From GCA-002282575 sp964416645 (GTDB taxonomy: Bacteria > Pseudomonadota > Gammaproteobacteria > Thiomicrospirales > Thiomicrospiraceae), in contig CAYQEZ010000007.1 of NCBI GenBank assembly GCA_964416645.1, positions 1 through 57,589 on the forward strand: a stretch of 57,589 nucleotides of DNA. Direction: 5' to 3'. The notes beneath the pieces are model-generated. The model had not been told where the DNA came from. It saw nothing but the letters and a program-made list of their open reading frames with translations, and made no database searches. This document shows, one piece after another, positions 17,669-25,871 of this stretch; position 1 is the stretch's first letter, and every line of letters begins with the position of its first letter. The position numbers were made by a program, and so were the translations under genes.

Positions 17669-19567
17669 ATGTTGGCATTTATTCGTGAACGCTCAAAAGG
17701 CGTGATTGCTTGGGTGATCGTTGTGATCATCATTATTCCTTTTGCTTTGTTTGGGTTAGATCAGTTTACCAGTGGCGATCGTATTGAGGTGGCTGCTAAG
17801 GTAAACGGTGAGCCTATCCAAGCCAATGAGTTTGCGCGTGCGTTAGAGAATGTTAAACGTCAATATCAAGAAAGTTTTGGTGACATGTACACCAGCTTAA
17901 TACAGGAAGATAAGTTGCGTCAGCAAGTATTAGATGATCTGATTCAACGCAGTGCCATTGATCAGCAAATGGCACAGGAAGGTTTTGCCATGAGTGATCA
18001 GTTGCTTGCGCAGGTGATTCAATCGCAACAGATGTTCCATGATAAAGGTGTTTTTTCCGTACAGCGTTACGATGAAGTTTTGAAAAATAACGGCTTTACC
18101 AAAGAGCGTTTTGAGCAAGCGCAGCGTCAATTCATGTTGCGCAACCAACTTGAAGGTATAATAACGACTTCTGAAGTGATTGGATCGAGTGAGTTGAAAG
18201 CTTTGGCAGGGTTGGAGAGTCAGGAACGTGAAATTGGTTATTTGCGCATTGATCATCGCCCCTTTTTAAGTAAGGTGTCAGTGACTGAGGCGGAAATTAA
18301 AAGCTACTATGAACACAATTTAGCCCGTTTTAAAGCACCAGAACAAGTGAGCGTTGATTATGTGCGTTTGTCGGTGGAGGAATTGGCTAAATCTATTAAG
18401 CTAACCGACGAGCAACTGCAAACTTATTACAAAGATCATCCTGAGAAAATTCAGTTACCTGAAAAGCGTAACGCGCGCCATATATTAGTGATGTCTCCTA
18501 AAGGTGCAGATCAGGCGACTGCTGAAGCCGCTAAAGCTAAAATTGAGTCACTATTAGCACAGATTAAGCAGGGTGCAGACTTTGCGGAATTGGCAAAAGC
18601 TAACTCGGAAGATCCAGGTAGTGCCGACCGTGGTGGAGAGTTGGGCTTTTTTCAACGTGGTGACATGGTGCCTGAATTTGAAGCAGCCGCTTTTGCTTTA
18701 ACTAAAGCAGGTGATTTGTCTGAAGTGGTGAAAACCAGCTACGGTTATCATTTGCTACAGCTAGTGGCGGTAGAAGCAACTAAGACGCCAAGCTTCGTTG
18801 AGGTCAAAGAATTACTTGCGCAAGAGTTAAAATATGAGCTTGCGTTGAAGGAGTACAACACTAAATTAGAACAGTTAAAAACCCTAACCTTTGAACAAGA
18901 TGATAGCTTGAAGCCAGCAGCGGAAAAGTTGGGGTTGACAATTCAAACCAGTGCCTTAATGACTTCGGAAGGTGGGGAAGGCGTGTTTGCCGCACCGCAA
19001 GTGATTGAGGCTAGTTTTTCATCTAAGGTTGTGAAAGATAAATTGAATAGTGCCGTGGTTGATGTGCAGATGGGCGATTCATTGGTTGTTCGTGTCAATC
19101 AATATCAAGAGAGTCGTGATAAGCCTTTGGCTGAAGTGAGCGATGAGATTCGTTCTATATTGCTACGTCAGGCTGCTTTTGCGCAAGCGGCTGAATTGGC
19201 GAAAACAGTGTTGTCTGAGGCGAAAGCATCGACCAAAGCGCCTGAATCACTGGTTAAAGATGGTATCGAGTGGAAGGCGAGTCAATGGATGACGCGCAAC
19301 TTTGATCAAGTGTTGCCAGAGATTTTAACGGCGGGTTTTAAAGCGCCTAAACCAGCTAAAGAGCAGGTAACATGGGTTTCGCATCAGTTGTCAACGGGAG
19401 ATACGCTGCTCATTCGTGTTTCTGCGGTACGTACCGATGAAGCTCAATTAGTGAAAGTTGCAGATGACTTAAAGGGTGCAGCACTGCAAGTTTTTTCCGA
19501 TGCAGAGCTTGAAGCCGTGGGTAAAACCATTAAGGACAAGGCTAAAGTCGAAACATTACTGAAGTAA
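17669..19567 (+). CDS. ppiD: periplasmic folding chaperone / peptidylprolyl isomerase PpiD
   Basis: Inner-membrane-anchored periplasmic chaperone that helps proteins leaving the Sec channel fold. The 632 residues start with one transmembrane helix (about residues 12-34, very Ile/Val rich), then a SurA-like N-terminal domain (about 40-200), a parvulin domain (NARHILVMSPKG, GGELGFFQRGDMVPEFE, SYGYHLLQL; about 265-370) and a C-terminal chaperone region. Many PpiD parvulin domains have little isomerase activity, and whether this one is active cannot be told. TTG 17666 is possible, but ATG 17669 is preferred. A terminator follows. Confidence 0.93.
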   Translation: MLAFIRERSKGVIAWVIVVIIIIPFALFGLDQFTSGDRIEVAAKVNGEPIQANEFARALENVKRQYQESFGDMYTSLIQEDKLRQQVLDDLIQRSAIDQQMAQEGFAMSDQLLAQVIQSQQMFHDKGVFSVQRYDEVLKNNGFTKERFEQAQRQFMLRNQLEGIITTSEVIGSSELKALAGLESQEREIGYLRIDHRPFLSKVSVTEAEIKSYYEHNLARFKAPEQVSVDYVRLSVEELAKSIKLTDEQLQTYYKDHPEKIQLPEKRNARHILVMSPKGADQATAEAAKAKIESLLAQIKQGADFAELAKANSEDPGSADRGGELGFFQRGDMVPEFEAAAFALTKAGDLSEVVKTSYGYHLLQLVAVEATKTPSFVEVKELLAQELKYELALKEYNTKLEQLKTLTFEQDDSLKPAAEKLGLTIQTSALMTSEGGEGVFAAPQVIEASFSSKVVKDKLNSAVVDVQMGDSLVVRVNQYQESRDKPLAEVSDEIRSILLRQAAFAQAAELAKTVLSEAKASTKAPESLVKDGIEWKASQWMTRNFDQVLPEILTAGFKAPKPAKEQVTWVSHQLSTGDTLLIRVSAVRTDEAQLVKVADDLKGAALQVFSDAELEAVGKTIKDKAKVETLLK

Positions 19568-19589
19568 ATTTTATGTATTAAGCTAGGTT

Positions 19590-19625
19590 AAAAAAGCTCT
19601 CAAACTTGTTGTTGAGGGCTTTTTT
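19590..19625 (+). terminator. rho-independent terminator after ppiD
   Basis: A 13-bp stem (AAAAAGCTCTCAA with TTGAGGGCTTTTT, one G-T pair) around an 8-nt loop ends in a T run. The T run runs straight into the assembly gap. Confidence 0.85.
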
Positions 19626-19725
19626 NNNNNNNNNNNNNNNNNNNNNNNNNNNNNNNNNNNNNNNNNNNNNNNNNNNNNNNNNNNNNNNNNNNNNNNNNNN
19701 NNNNNNNNNNNNNNNNNNNNNNNNN
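19626..19725. other. assembly gap of exactly 100 N
   Basis: All 100 positions are N. The round length suggests a scaffold join of unknown true size, so genes may be missing between ppiD and the tRNA pair. Confidence 0.97.
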
Positions 19726-19727
19726 AC

Positions 19728-19756
19728 TTGCTAACAGCAGCTCGATTCGTTATAAT
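19728..19756 (+). promoter_or_regulatory. sigma-70 promoter for the tRNA pair
   Basis: TTGCTA (19728-19733), a 17-bp spacer and a perfect TATAAT (19751-19756). It lies 29 bp before tRNA-Leu, the right place to drive both tRNAs. Bases upstream of -35 are lost in the gap. Confidence 0.75.
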
Positions 19757-19784
19757 TATTAGGTTGATGCAGATTGACATGCCT

Positions 19785-19871
19785 GCCTGAGTGGCGGAAT
19801 CGGTAGACGCAGTGGATTCAAAATCCACCGTTGGTAACAACGTGGGAGTTCGAGTCTCCCCTCAGGCACCA
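19785..19871 (+). tRNA. tRNA-Leu (anticodon CAA)
   Basis: An 87-nt type II tRNA. The acceptor arm GCCTGAG pairs with CTCAGGC, the anticodon stem GTGGA/TCCAC encloses loop TTCAAAA (anticodon CAA), a long variable arm follows (CGTTGGTAACAACGT), then the T arm GGGAG-TTCGAGT-CTCCC. ACCA is encoded. Confidence 0.96.
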
Positions 19872-19898
19872 AACTAACATTGGGTTAGTAAGAACAAC

Positions 19899-19975
19899 AG
19901 TCGCGTAGCTCAGTTGGTTAGAGCACCACCTTGACATGGTGGGGGTCGGTGGTTCGAGTCCACTCGCGACTACCA
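19899..19975 (+). tRNA. tRNA-Val (anticodon GAC)
   Basis: A 77-nt tRNA. The acceptor AGTCGCG pairs with CGCGACT, the anticodon stem CCACC/GGTGG encloses TTGACAT (anticodon GAC), and the T loop is TTCGAGT. CCA is encoded. It lies 27 bp after tRNA-Leu and is probably co-transcribed. Confidence 0.96.
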
Positions 19976-19984
19976 AAATAAGTT

Positions 19985-20017
19985 AAAACGGGTCTGCAAG
20001 TCAGGCCCGTTTTGCCA
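19985..20017 (+). terminator. terminator after the tRNA pair
   Basis: A 12-bp stem (AAAACGGGTCTG with CAGGCCCGTTTT, one G-T pair) has a CAAGT loop. The T tract is short (four), so strength is uncertain. Confidence 0.7.
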
Positions 20018-20039
20018 TCTAAAAAGGGTCACAAACACC

Positions 20040-21347
20040 GTGCATGTGATACCACACATTATTCCACGTGCTGAACACAGCATTAGCCGACGCGCCATTG
20101 ACAAAGGTGTGTTAGACGTTCTCTATACTTTGTCTAAAAACGGATACGAAGCCTATTTGGTTGGTGGTTGTGTGCGTGATTTATTGTTGGGGTTAGAGCC
20201 TAAAGATTTCGATATTGTTACCAATGCCACACCCGATCAAGTGAAAAGGGTGTTTCGTGGTCGTTGCCGCATTATTGGTCGACGTTTTCGTTTGGCGCAT
20301 GTTCATGTTGGCGATAAGGTGATTGAGGTAGCCACCTTCCGAGCTCAGTCCGAAGAGCGTGGGGATAGAGTCATCGATGAACAAGGTATGCTGCGCCGTG
20401 ACAATGTTTACGGCACGCGAGACGAGGACGTTTGGCGTCGTGACTTTACCGTTAATGCCCTTTATTACAATATTGAAGACTTCACAATTGTGGATTACGT
20501 TGGTGCCATGCAAGATCTGCAGGCAGGCAAAATTCGTTTGATTGGCGAGCCTGTACAACGTTATCGCGAAGACCCTGTGCGCATGATTCGTGCCGTGCGT
20601 TTTGCCTGTAAATTGGGCTTAGAGTTGCCCGCAGAAACGGCTTCTCCTTTACCTGAATTGTCGCATTTATTGGCTGAGGCAGCACCAGCACGATTATATG
20701 AAGAAGTGTTAAAGCTATTTCATGGTGGTCAAGCCTTGTGTGTGTTTGAAAAGTTGCGTCAACATGGTCTAATGGGTGGTTTGTTTGACCAGACGGAATA
20801 TTGTTTACAGCAACCTGATTCTTGGTCGGGGTTGGTGATACCTGTTGCGCTGGGTCAAACGGATGAGCGTATCGCTAATGATAAAGGTGTTCATCCTGGT
20901 TTCTTGTTTGCGGTGATGATGTGGGAACCTTTGTGGCAAGCCATGGAGCGTGACGAACAAGAGCTAGTAACACTTGATGAGCTGCTCAAAGCAGCCAATA
21001 TGGTGTTGGCAGAACAAAGCGAACGTACCGCGCTGACCAAGCCCATTATGCATTACGTGAAAGAAGTTTGGGCGATGCAATTATTATTGTTAACCAAACA
21101 AGATCAAGCACAGCGCGTGATGGCGATTCCGCGTTTTCGAGCAGGTTTCGATTTCTTGGCGTTGCGAGCGGTTGCGGTGCCACGCTTTTCGGCGGTGGTG
21201 GATTTTTGGCAACAGCAGCAAGATGTGCATCCTGAATGGTTATATCAGCCAACTTTTGTGACGGTGGTGGAAGATCAAGAGGATGCTTTTGAAGCAGCGC
21301 TTGAACAAACGCATCGTCCTAAGCGTCGTCGCCGTTCTCGTCGGTAA
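20040..21347 (+). CDS. pcnB: poly(A) polymerase I
   Basis: Adds poly(A) tails that mark RNAs for decay. The 435 residues carry the nucleotidyltransferase head with LVGGCVRDLLLGLEPKDFDIVTNA (written here in two parts: GGCVRDLLLG and DFDIVTNA) and GRRFRLAHVHV, plus RRDFTVNALYYN. These features separate it from CCA-adding enzymes. The C-terminus is strongly basic (KRRRRSRR), as in other PcnB proteins. The start is a GTG (20040), with GTG 20046 as an alternative; there is no ATG. It heads the pcnB-folK-panB-panC run, with folK after 5 bp. Confidence 0.94.
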   Translation: MHVIPHIIPRAEHSISRRAIDKGVLDVLYTLSKNGYEAYLVGGCVRDLLLGLEPKDFDIVTNATPDQVKRVFRGRCRIIGRRFRLAHVHVGDKVIEVATFRAQSEERGDRVIDEQGMLRRDNVYGTRDEDVWRRDFTVNALYYNIEDFTIVDYVGAMQDLQAGKIRLIGEPVQRYREDPVRMIRAVRFACKLGLELPAETASPLPELSHLLAEAAPARLYEEVLKLFHGGQALCVFEKLRQHGLMGGLFDQTEYCLQQPDSWSGLVIPVALGQTDERIANDKGVHPGFLFAVMMWEPLWQAMERDEQELVTLDELLKAANMVLAEQSERTALTKPIMHYVKEVWAMQLLLLTKQDQAQRVMAIPRFRAGFDFLALRAVAVPRFSAVVDFWQQQQDVHPEWLYQPTFVTVVEDQEDAFEAALEQTHRPKRRRRSRR

Positions 21348-21352
21348 TCTTT

Positions 21353-21850
21353 ATGTTGGCTTATTTGGGATTAGGTGCTAATCTGAATCAGCCTGTGCAA
21401 CAGTTAAATCAAGCAGTACAGGCGTTGCAAGCGCACCCCATGATTCGATGCTTGCGTGTTTCGCCTTATTATCACTCTGCTCCCATGGGACCAAAAGATC
21501 AGCCCGATTATATTAATGCGGTTGTAGAGTGTAAAACCGATTTGTCGCCAATTGAATTACTCGATTTTTGCCAATCCATTGAGCAAGCTCAATTACGAGT
21601 AAGAGACCGTCATTGGGGTGAGCGCACGATTGATGTTGATATTTTGTCTATTGGCGATTTGGTGATGCAATCGGAACGGTTAATCTTGCCTCATCCCGGT
21701 ATCATTAATCGTGACTTTGTTGTTTTACCTTGGCGAGATTTAGCCCCAGATTATCCTATTCCAACATTGGGCTTGGTGAGTCAGTTGACTTGTACCAGAG
21801 AGTTTAACGCCCAGCCGATGACACCATCACAACAGGAAAGTCTTTCATGA
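21353..21850 (+). CDS. folK: 6-hydroxymethyl-7,8-dihydropterin pyrophosphokinase
   Basis: Transfers pyrophosphate from ATP to hydroxymethyl-dihydropterin in folate synthesis. It has 165 residues. The N-terminal AYLGLGANLNQP, the central SPYYHSAPMGPKDQPDYINAV (family motif, residues spread over about 38-58) and RHWGERTIDVDIL are diagnostic. The last four bases overlap the panB start (ATGA), implying translational coupling. Confidence 0.96.
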   Translation: MLAYLGLGANLNQPVQQLNQAVQALQAHPMIRCLRVSPYYHSAPMGPKDQPDYINAVVECKTDLSPIELLDFCQSIEQAQLRVRDRHWGERTIDVDILSIGDLVMQSERLILPHPGIINRDFVVLPWRDLAPDYPIPTLGLVSQLTCTREFNAQPMTPSQQESLS

Positions 21851-22644
21851 ACGCTTCAGTTAAACCCGTTACCCTATCTAAGCTACTTACAGCTAAAGCT
21901 AAGGGCGAAAAGCTGGCTCTGTTAACAGCTTACGATGCCAGTTTTGCTCGATTGTTGCATCAATGTGGTGTCGATGCCTTATTGGTGGGTGATTCCTTAG
22001 GTATGGTGATGCAAGGTCATGATTCTACTATTCCCGTTACGCTTGATGATGTGATTTATCATGCTGCTATGGTTAAGCGCGGTGCACCCTTAGCATGGAT
22101 CATTGCTGATTTACCCTTCATGACAGCGACGAGTATTGAGCAAGGATTAAAGAGTGCATGTCGCTTGTTGCAAGAAGCGCAGGTGCAAATGGTTAAGGTT
22201 GAAGGTGGTTTATCTGTACTCCCTTTAGTTCAAGCGTTGACAGAACAAGGTGTTCCCGTTTGCGCTCATATAGGCTTGTTGCCACAACAAGCCCTAAGAG
22301 CAGGTTACAAAATGGCGGGTAAAACAGAAGCCGATGCGCAGCGCTTGTTGGATGAAGCCTTGGCTTTAGAAAAAGCCGGCGCTTCGTTACTGGTGATGGA
22401 GTGCGTGGTTGCTGAAGTGGCGCAACGCATTACCACTGCCTTATCCATTCCAACCATCGGCATAGGTTCGGGTGCGGAAACAGACGGTCAGGTTTTAGTG
22501 TTGCATGATATTTTGGGCTTGTCGTCTTATGCGCCTTCATTTGCGCCTAAGTTTCTCATAGAAGGTAGAAGTTTAGCTGAAGCGGTGACGGCTTACGTGC
22601 AGGCCGTTAAGTTAGGTAAATTTCCTAGTCAGGTAAAAGGTTAA
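21847..22644 (+). CDS. panB: 3-methyl-2-oxobutanoate hydroxymethyltransferase
   Basis: First enzyme of pantothenate synthesis, making ketopantoate from ketoisovalerate. The 265 residues match the family length. LLTAYDASFARLL, VGDSLGMVMQGHDSTIPVTL and the later AHIGLLPQ and IGIGSGAETDGQVLVLHD are conserved. Metal-binding Asp and Glu fall in VGDSLGM and KVEGG. It overlaps folK by 4 bp and is followed by panC after 7 bp. Confidence 0.97.
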   Translation: MNASVKPVTLSKLLTAKAKGEKLALLTAYDASFARLLHQCGVDALLVGDSLGMVMQGHDSTIPVTLDDVIYHAAMVKRGAPLAWIIADLPFMTATSIEQGLKSACRLLQEAQVQMVKVEGGLSVLPLVQALTEQGVPVCAHIGLLPQQALRAGYKMAGKTEADAQRLLDEALALEKAGASLLVMECVVAEVAQRITTALSIPTIGIGSGAETDGQVLVLHDILGLSSYAPSFAPKFLIEGRSLAEAVTAYVQAVKLGKFPSQVKG

Positions 22645-22651
22645 TCGTTAA

Positions 22652-23536
22652 GTGACACAATTAATTCATCAGCTTTCATACTGGCGTGATATTCAGCAGC
22701 AGTGGCAAGACTCATCGCAACGGATCGCTTTTGTGCCGACGATGGGTAATTTGCATGAGGGGCACTTCTCGTTAGTGAAGTTAGCGCAGCAACATGCTGA
22801 TAAAGTAGTGGTGAGCATTTTTGTCAATCCGTTACAGTTTGGTCCTAATGAAGATTTTGATCGTTATCCACGCACTTTAGAAGCGGACGTTCAAGCGCTG
22901 AGCCAGCTAGGTGTCGATGTTGTTTTTGCACCGGGTGTTGATGAAGTTTATCCTGAAAGGGGGGCTGAATCTTCTGGCTCTGAAGGTTTTTTAGTGCTTC
23001 CGCCCCCCAAATTGACCGATACCCTTTGTGGCGAATCTCGTCCTAGTCACTTTACCGGTGTGGCAACGATTGTATTAAAATTGTTTAATATGATTCAGCC
23101 GCAACTGGCTGTTTTTGGTGAAAAAGATTATCAGCAATTAGCCATTATTAAGGCGATGATCAAGGCATTAAACTTGCCGATACAGATATTATCTGCTCCC
23201 ACCTGTCGTGCTGCTGATGGGTTGGCCCTGTCTTCTCGTAATCAATATCTATCGACACTAGAGCGTCAGCAAGCGCCGGTTATTTATCAAACATTGCAAA
23301 CCATTGCGCTTGGGCTTCGCGAGGGGCAGTCGAGTGAAGTGTTAATTGAACAAGCCCAGCAACAACTCATTCGTTTGGGCTTTAATAGTATTGATTATAT
23401 TGCCGTACGTCATCCCAATTCATTAGAAAAATTGGCGCAGTTGGGTAGTGAAGGAGCGGTGGTTCTAATTGCAGCTAGATTGGGTAACACGCGATTAATT
23501 GATAACCTGGTCGTTTCCACTAAGCAACAGTGGTAG
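22652..23536 (+). CDS. panC: pantothenate synthetase
   Basis: Joins pantoate and beta-alanine. The 294 residues include PTMGNLHEGHFSLVKLA (HxGH nucleotidyltransferase signature), FVNPLQFGPNEDFDRYPRT, HFTGVATIVLKLFN and the KMSKS-like LSSRNQYL. A segment of about 15 residues around residues 107-123 (ERGAESSGSEGFLVLPPP) looks longer than in the E. coli enzyme. The start is a GTG at 22652; no upstream ATG is compatible with panB. PanD is not in this window. Confidence 0.95.
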   Translation: MTQLIHQLSYWRDIQQQWQDSSQRIAFVPTMGNLHEGHFSLVKLAQQHADKVVVSIFVNPLQFGPNEDFDRYPRTLEADVQALSQLGVDVVFAPGVDEVYPERGAESSGSEGFLVLPPPKLTDTLCGESRPSHFTGVATIVLKLFNMIQPQLAVFGEKDYQQLAIIKAMIKALNLPIQILSAPTCRAADGLALSSRNQYLSTLERQQAPVIYQTLQTIALGLREGQSSEVLIEQAQQQLIRLGFNSIDYIAVRHPNSLEKLAQLGSEGAVVLIAARLGNTRLIDNLVVSTKQQW

Positions 23537-23597
23537 AAGTTAAGCGCTTAGCGTAAAATGAACACAATTAATAAAAATTCAGAGTAAGGATGGCACT

Positions 23598-24524
23598 ATG
23601 CAGGCAATGGCGGATCGTGATGGCGTTATTTGGTTAGATGGACAGATGGTTCCTTGGCGCGAAGCGAAGGTTCATGTGTTAACGCACACGCTTCATTATG
23701 GTATGGGTGTATTTGAGGGGGTTCGTGCTTACGAAACGCCTGAGGGTACGGCTATTTTCCGCCTGCAAGCTCATACCGATCGTCTATTTAACTCGGCCAA
23801 AATTATGAATATGGCCATGCCTTATAGCAAAGAAGAATTGAATGAAGCCCAACGCGCGGTAGTGCGTGAAAACGGGCTTTCATCTGCTTATTTACGACCT
23901 ATGGCGTTTTATGGTGCTGAAGGTATGGGACTGCGTGCGGATAACTTGAAAGTTCATGTTATGGTGGCAGCGTGGACTTGGGGTGCGTATATGGGTGCAG
24001 AGAACCTTGAAAAAGGTATTAAAGTGGCTACTTCGTCTTTCACGCGTCATCACCCTAATATTTCGATGACCAAGGCCAAAGCTAATGGCGCCTATATGAA
24101 TTCTATGTTGGCGCTTCAAGAAGCGATTCGTCACGGTTGTGATGAGGCTTTGTTGTTGGATAAAGAGGGTTATGTATCGGAAGGTTCGGGTGAAAACTTC
24201 TTTATGGTGCGTGACGGTGTGATTTACACGCCACTGCTAACTTCAGCACTTGATGGTATTACCCGCAAAACGATTATGCAATTAGCCGCTGAAATGGGTT
24301 ACACGGTGGTTGAACGTAACATCACGCGTGATGAGGTTTATATTGCAGATGAGGCATTTTTTACTGGCACTGCTGCTGAAGTAACGCCGATTCGTGAGCT
24401 AGACGGTCGAGCTATTGGTTCGGGTTCTCGTGGTCCGATCACACAAGCTATTCAAGCACGTTACTTTGCTTTGGTGCAAGGCAAAAATAAAGATTACGCC
24501 GAATGGCGTACGTTCGTTAAATAA
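23598..24524 (+). CDS. ilvE: branched-chain amino acid aminotransferase
   Basis: PLP fold type IV aminotransferase for the last step of Ile, Val and Leu synthesis. It has 308 residues. HYGMGVFEGVRAYE (about residues 32-45), the lysine-containing KAKANGAYMNSMLA segment, and EGSGENFFMVRDG are conserved. The long start MQAMADRDGVIWLDG has an AAGGATGG site upstream. Ketoisovalerate made in this pathway also feeds PanB. The next gene, a CHCC zinc-finger protein, is a frequent neighbour. Confidence 0.96.
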   Translation: MQAMADRDGVIWLDGQMVPWREAKVHVLTHTLHYGMGVFEGVRAYETPEGTAIFRLQAHTDRLFNSAKIMNMAMPYSKEELNEAQRAVVRENGLSSAYLRPMAFYGAEGMGLRADNLKVHVMVAAWTWGAYMGAENLEKGIKVATSSFTRHHPNISMTKAKANGAYMNSMLALQEAIRHGCDEALLLDKEGYVSEGSGENFFMVRDGVIYTPLLTSALDGITRKTIMQLAAEMGYTVVERNITRDEVYIADEAFFTGTAAEVTPIRELDGRAIGSGSRGPITQAIQARYFALVQGKNKDYAEWRTFVK

Positions 24525-24536
24525 GGGTTAATTGAT

Positions 24537-24758
24537 ATGAAATACTCAACTTCATTAATTACCCCTAATGCCCAGAATCAATATCAAGTAACGAGTAAGG
24601 ATACGCCTTTGACGTGCCCAATGCTGGGTATGGCGTTGTGGAATTCGCATCCTAAGGTTTATTTACCCATTGAAGAAACGGGACAGGCTAAATGTCCTTA
24701 TTGCGGTGCGGAATACACCATGACCGATTGGTCTGAAAACGGCGGCCATCATCATTAA
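24537..24758 (+). CDS. small CHCC-type zinc-finger protein
   Basis: A 73-residue protein with the pattern C-x10-H-x14-C-x2-C: CPMLGMALWNSH (about residues 27-38), then KCPYCGAEYTM. This matches the zf-CHCC domain also found in the mitochondrial complex I subunit NDUFS6. The bacterial role is not established. The C-terminus ends in GGHHH, which might add metal binding. It lies 12 bp after ilvE. Confidence 0.85.
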   Translation: MKYSTSLITPNAQNQYQVTSKDTPLTCPMLGMALWNSHPKVYLPIEETGQAKCPYCGAEYTMTDWSENGGHHH

Positions 24759-24789
24759 ATTGATGGCTCCCCCTAGCTAGGACAACAGC

Positions 24790-25809
24790 ATGCGACATTA
24801 TCGAGAAAACTTTGCTGAGAGTAAATTGCTTGCAGAAACAGTGCTAGCAGAAACTATTCAGCGTGGTGTGCGTCCTAATCCCATTAATTTTATGGTCTGG
24901 TATGAGTATTTACTCAAACGCGATGCGTTCGTTGTGGATAGGATCGCTGTCGCGAAGGATCATGAAGAAGTCGCAGTTGAATTGTTCAATCATATCGTTA
25001 GTCGCATTTGTGTGATGAATGAAATTGACGGCTTGGTGTTAAAGCTCGTTAACGATATTATCAGTGATTTAGGTGGTTGGGAAAGCAATCTTGAACGCCA
25101 TACGCAAACCTTGGAACAGGCTTTGATTAGTTTGTCGGCTAAAAGTGATGTTAATTTAGCTGCTATGGTAGTTAAAAATGTGGTCGAGTCTGTTAAAGAC
25201 TTAACGGATAGCGCTAGGGGTATGAAATCTAAAATGGAGGAGGTTCGTAGCGAAGTTGATACGTTAAAAAAACAACTCGAAGTAAGCTACAAAGAGGCGC
25301 ATACAGATCCTTTGACAGGAATTGGTAATCGGCGTGCTATGGACAAGTTCGTTGCCGAAAATATCGATGAAAATAACTTTGATAATTTCTCTTGTATTAT
25401 TTTAGACATAGACTATTTCAAACGTATTAATGACCAGCACGGTCATATGGTAGGAGATAGCGTGTTGCGTTTTATTGCTAAACTCTTGCAGCAAGCCAGT
25501 AAGGGGCAAGACTTCGTTGGTCGTTTTGGTGGAGAAGAGTTTATTTTATTGTTACCTCAAATCAGTGCGAGCAATGCTTACGCCTTTGCTGAAAAATTAC
25601 GTAAATTGTTACAAGATACCAATCTAAAATTACGTAACACACAAGATACACTAAAGTTTACAGCCTCGATTGGTGTTTCTACTTATCGTAAAGGCGAGAT
25701 GGTTACTGATTTTATTAATCGCGCTGACAATGCGCTTTATGTTGCTAAAACAACAGGGCGTAATCGGGTGGTGGATGAACTTGAAGCAGCTAATACTAAG
25801 CTTGCTTAA
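24790..25809 (+). CDS. diguanylate cyclase (GGDEF domain)
   Basis: Likely makes cyclic di-GMP. Of 339 residues, about 1-165 are a helical N-terminal region of unknown ligand with a coiled coil near 130-165 (KSKMEEVRSEVDTLKKQLEV). The GGDEF domain follows, with DPLTGIGNRRAMD and the active-site motif RFGGEEF (about 240-246). The product-inhibition site five residues upstream reads KGQD rather than RxxD, so feedback inhibition is probably weak or absent (inference). No transmembrane segment is seen, so it is cytoplasmic. Confidence 0.92.
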   Translation: MRHYRENFAESKLLAETVLAETIQRGVRPNPINFMVWYEYLLKRDAFVVDRIAVAKDHEEVAVELFNHIVSRICVMNEIDGLVLKLVNDIISDLGGWESNLERHTQTLEQALISLSAKSDVNLAAMVVKNVVESVKDLTDSARGMKSKMEEVRSEVDTLKKQLEVSYKEAHTDPLTGIGNRRAMDKFVAENIDENNFDNFSCIILDIDYFKRINDQHGHMVGDSVLRFIAKLLQQASKGQDFVGRFGGEEFILLLPQISASNAYAFAEKLRKLLQDTNLKLRNTQDTLKFTASIGVSTYRKGEMVTDFINRADNALYVAKTTGRNRVVDELEAANTKLA

Positions 25810-25871
25810 GCTTCAACTTATTTAGAGTGCTCGCTTGATGCTGTTTATTTGAGCACGCAGCAAGCTTACGA

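Noticed and set aside
25827..25856. Inverted repeat GTGCTC/GAGCAC between the GGDEF gene and rpoN as a terminator
   Set aside because: Six-base arms with an 18-nt loop and no T run on either strand; too weak to call.
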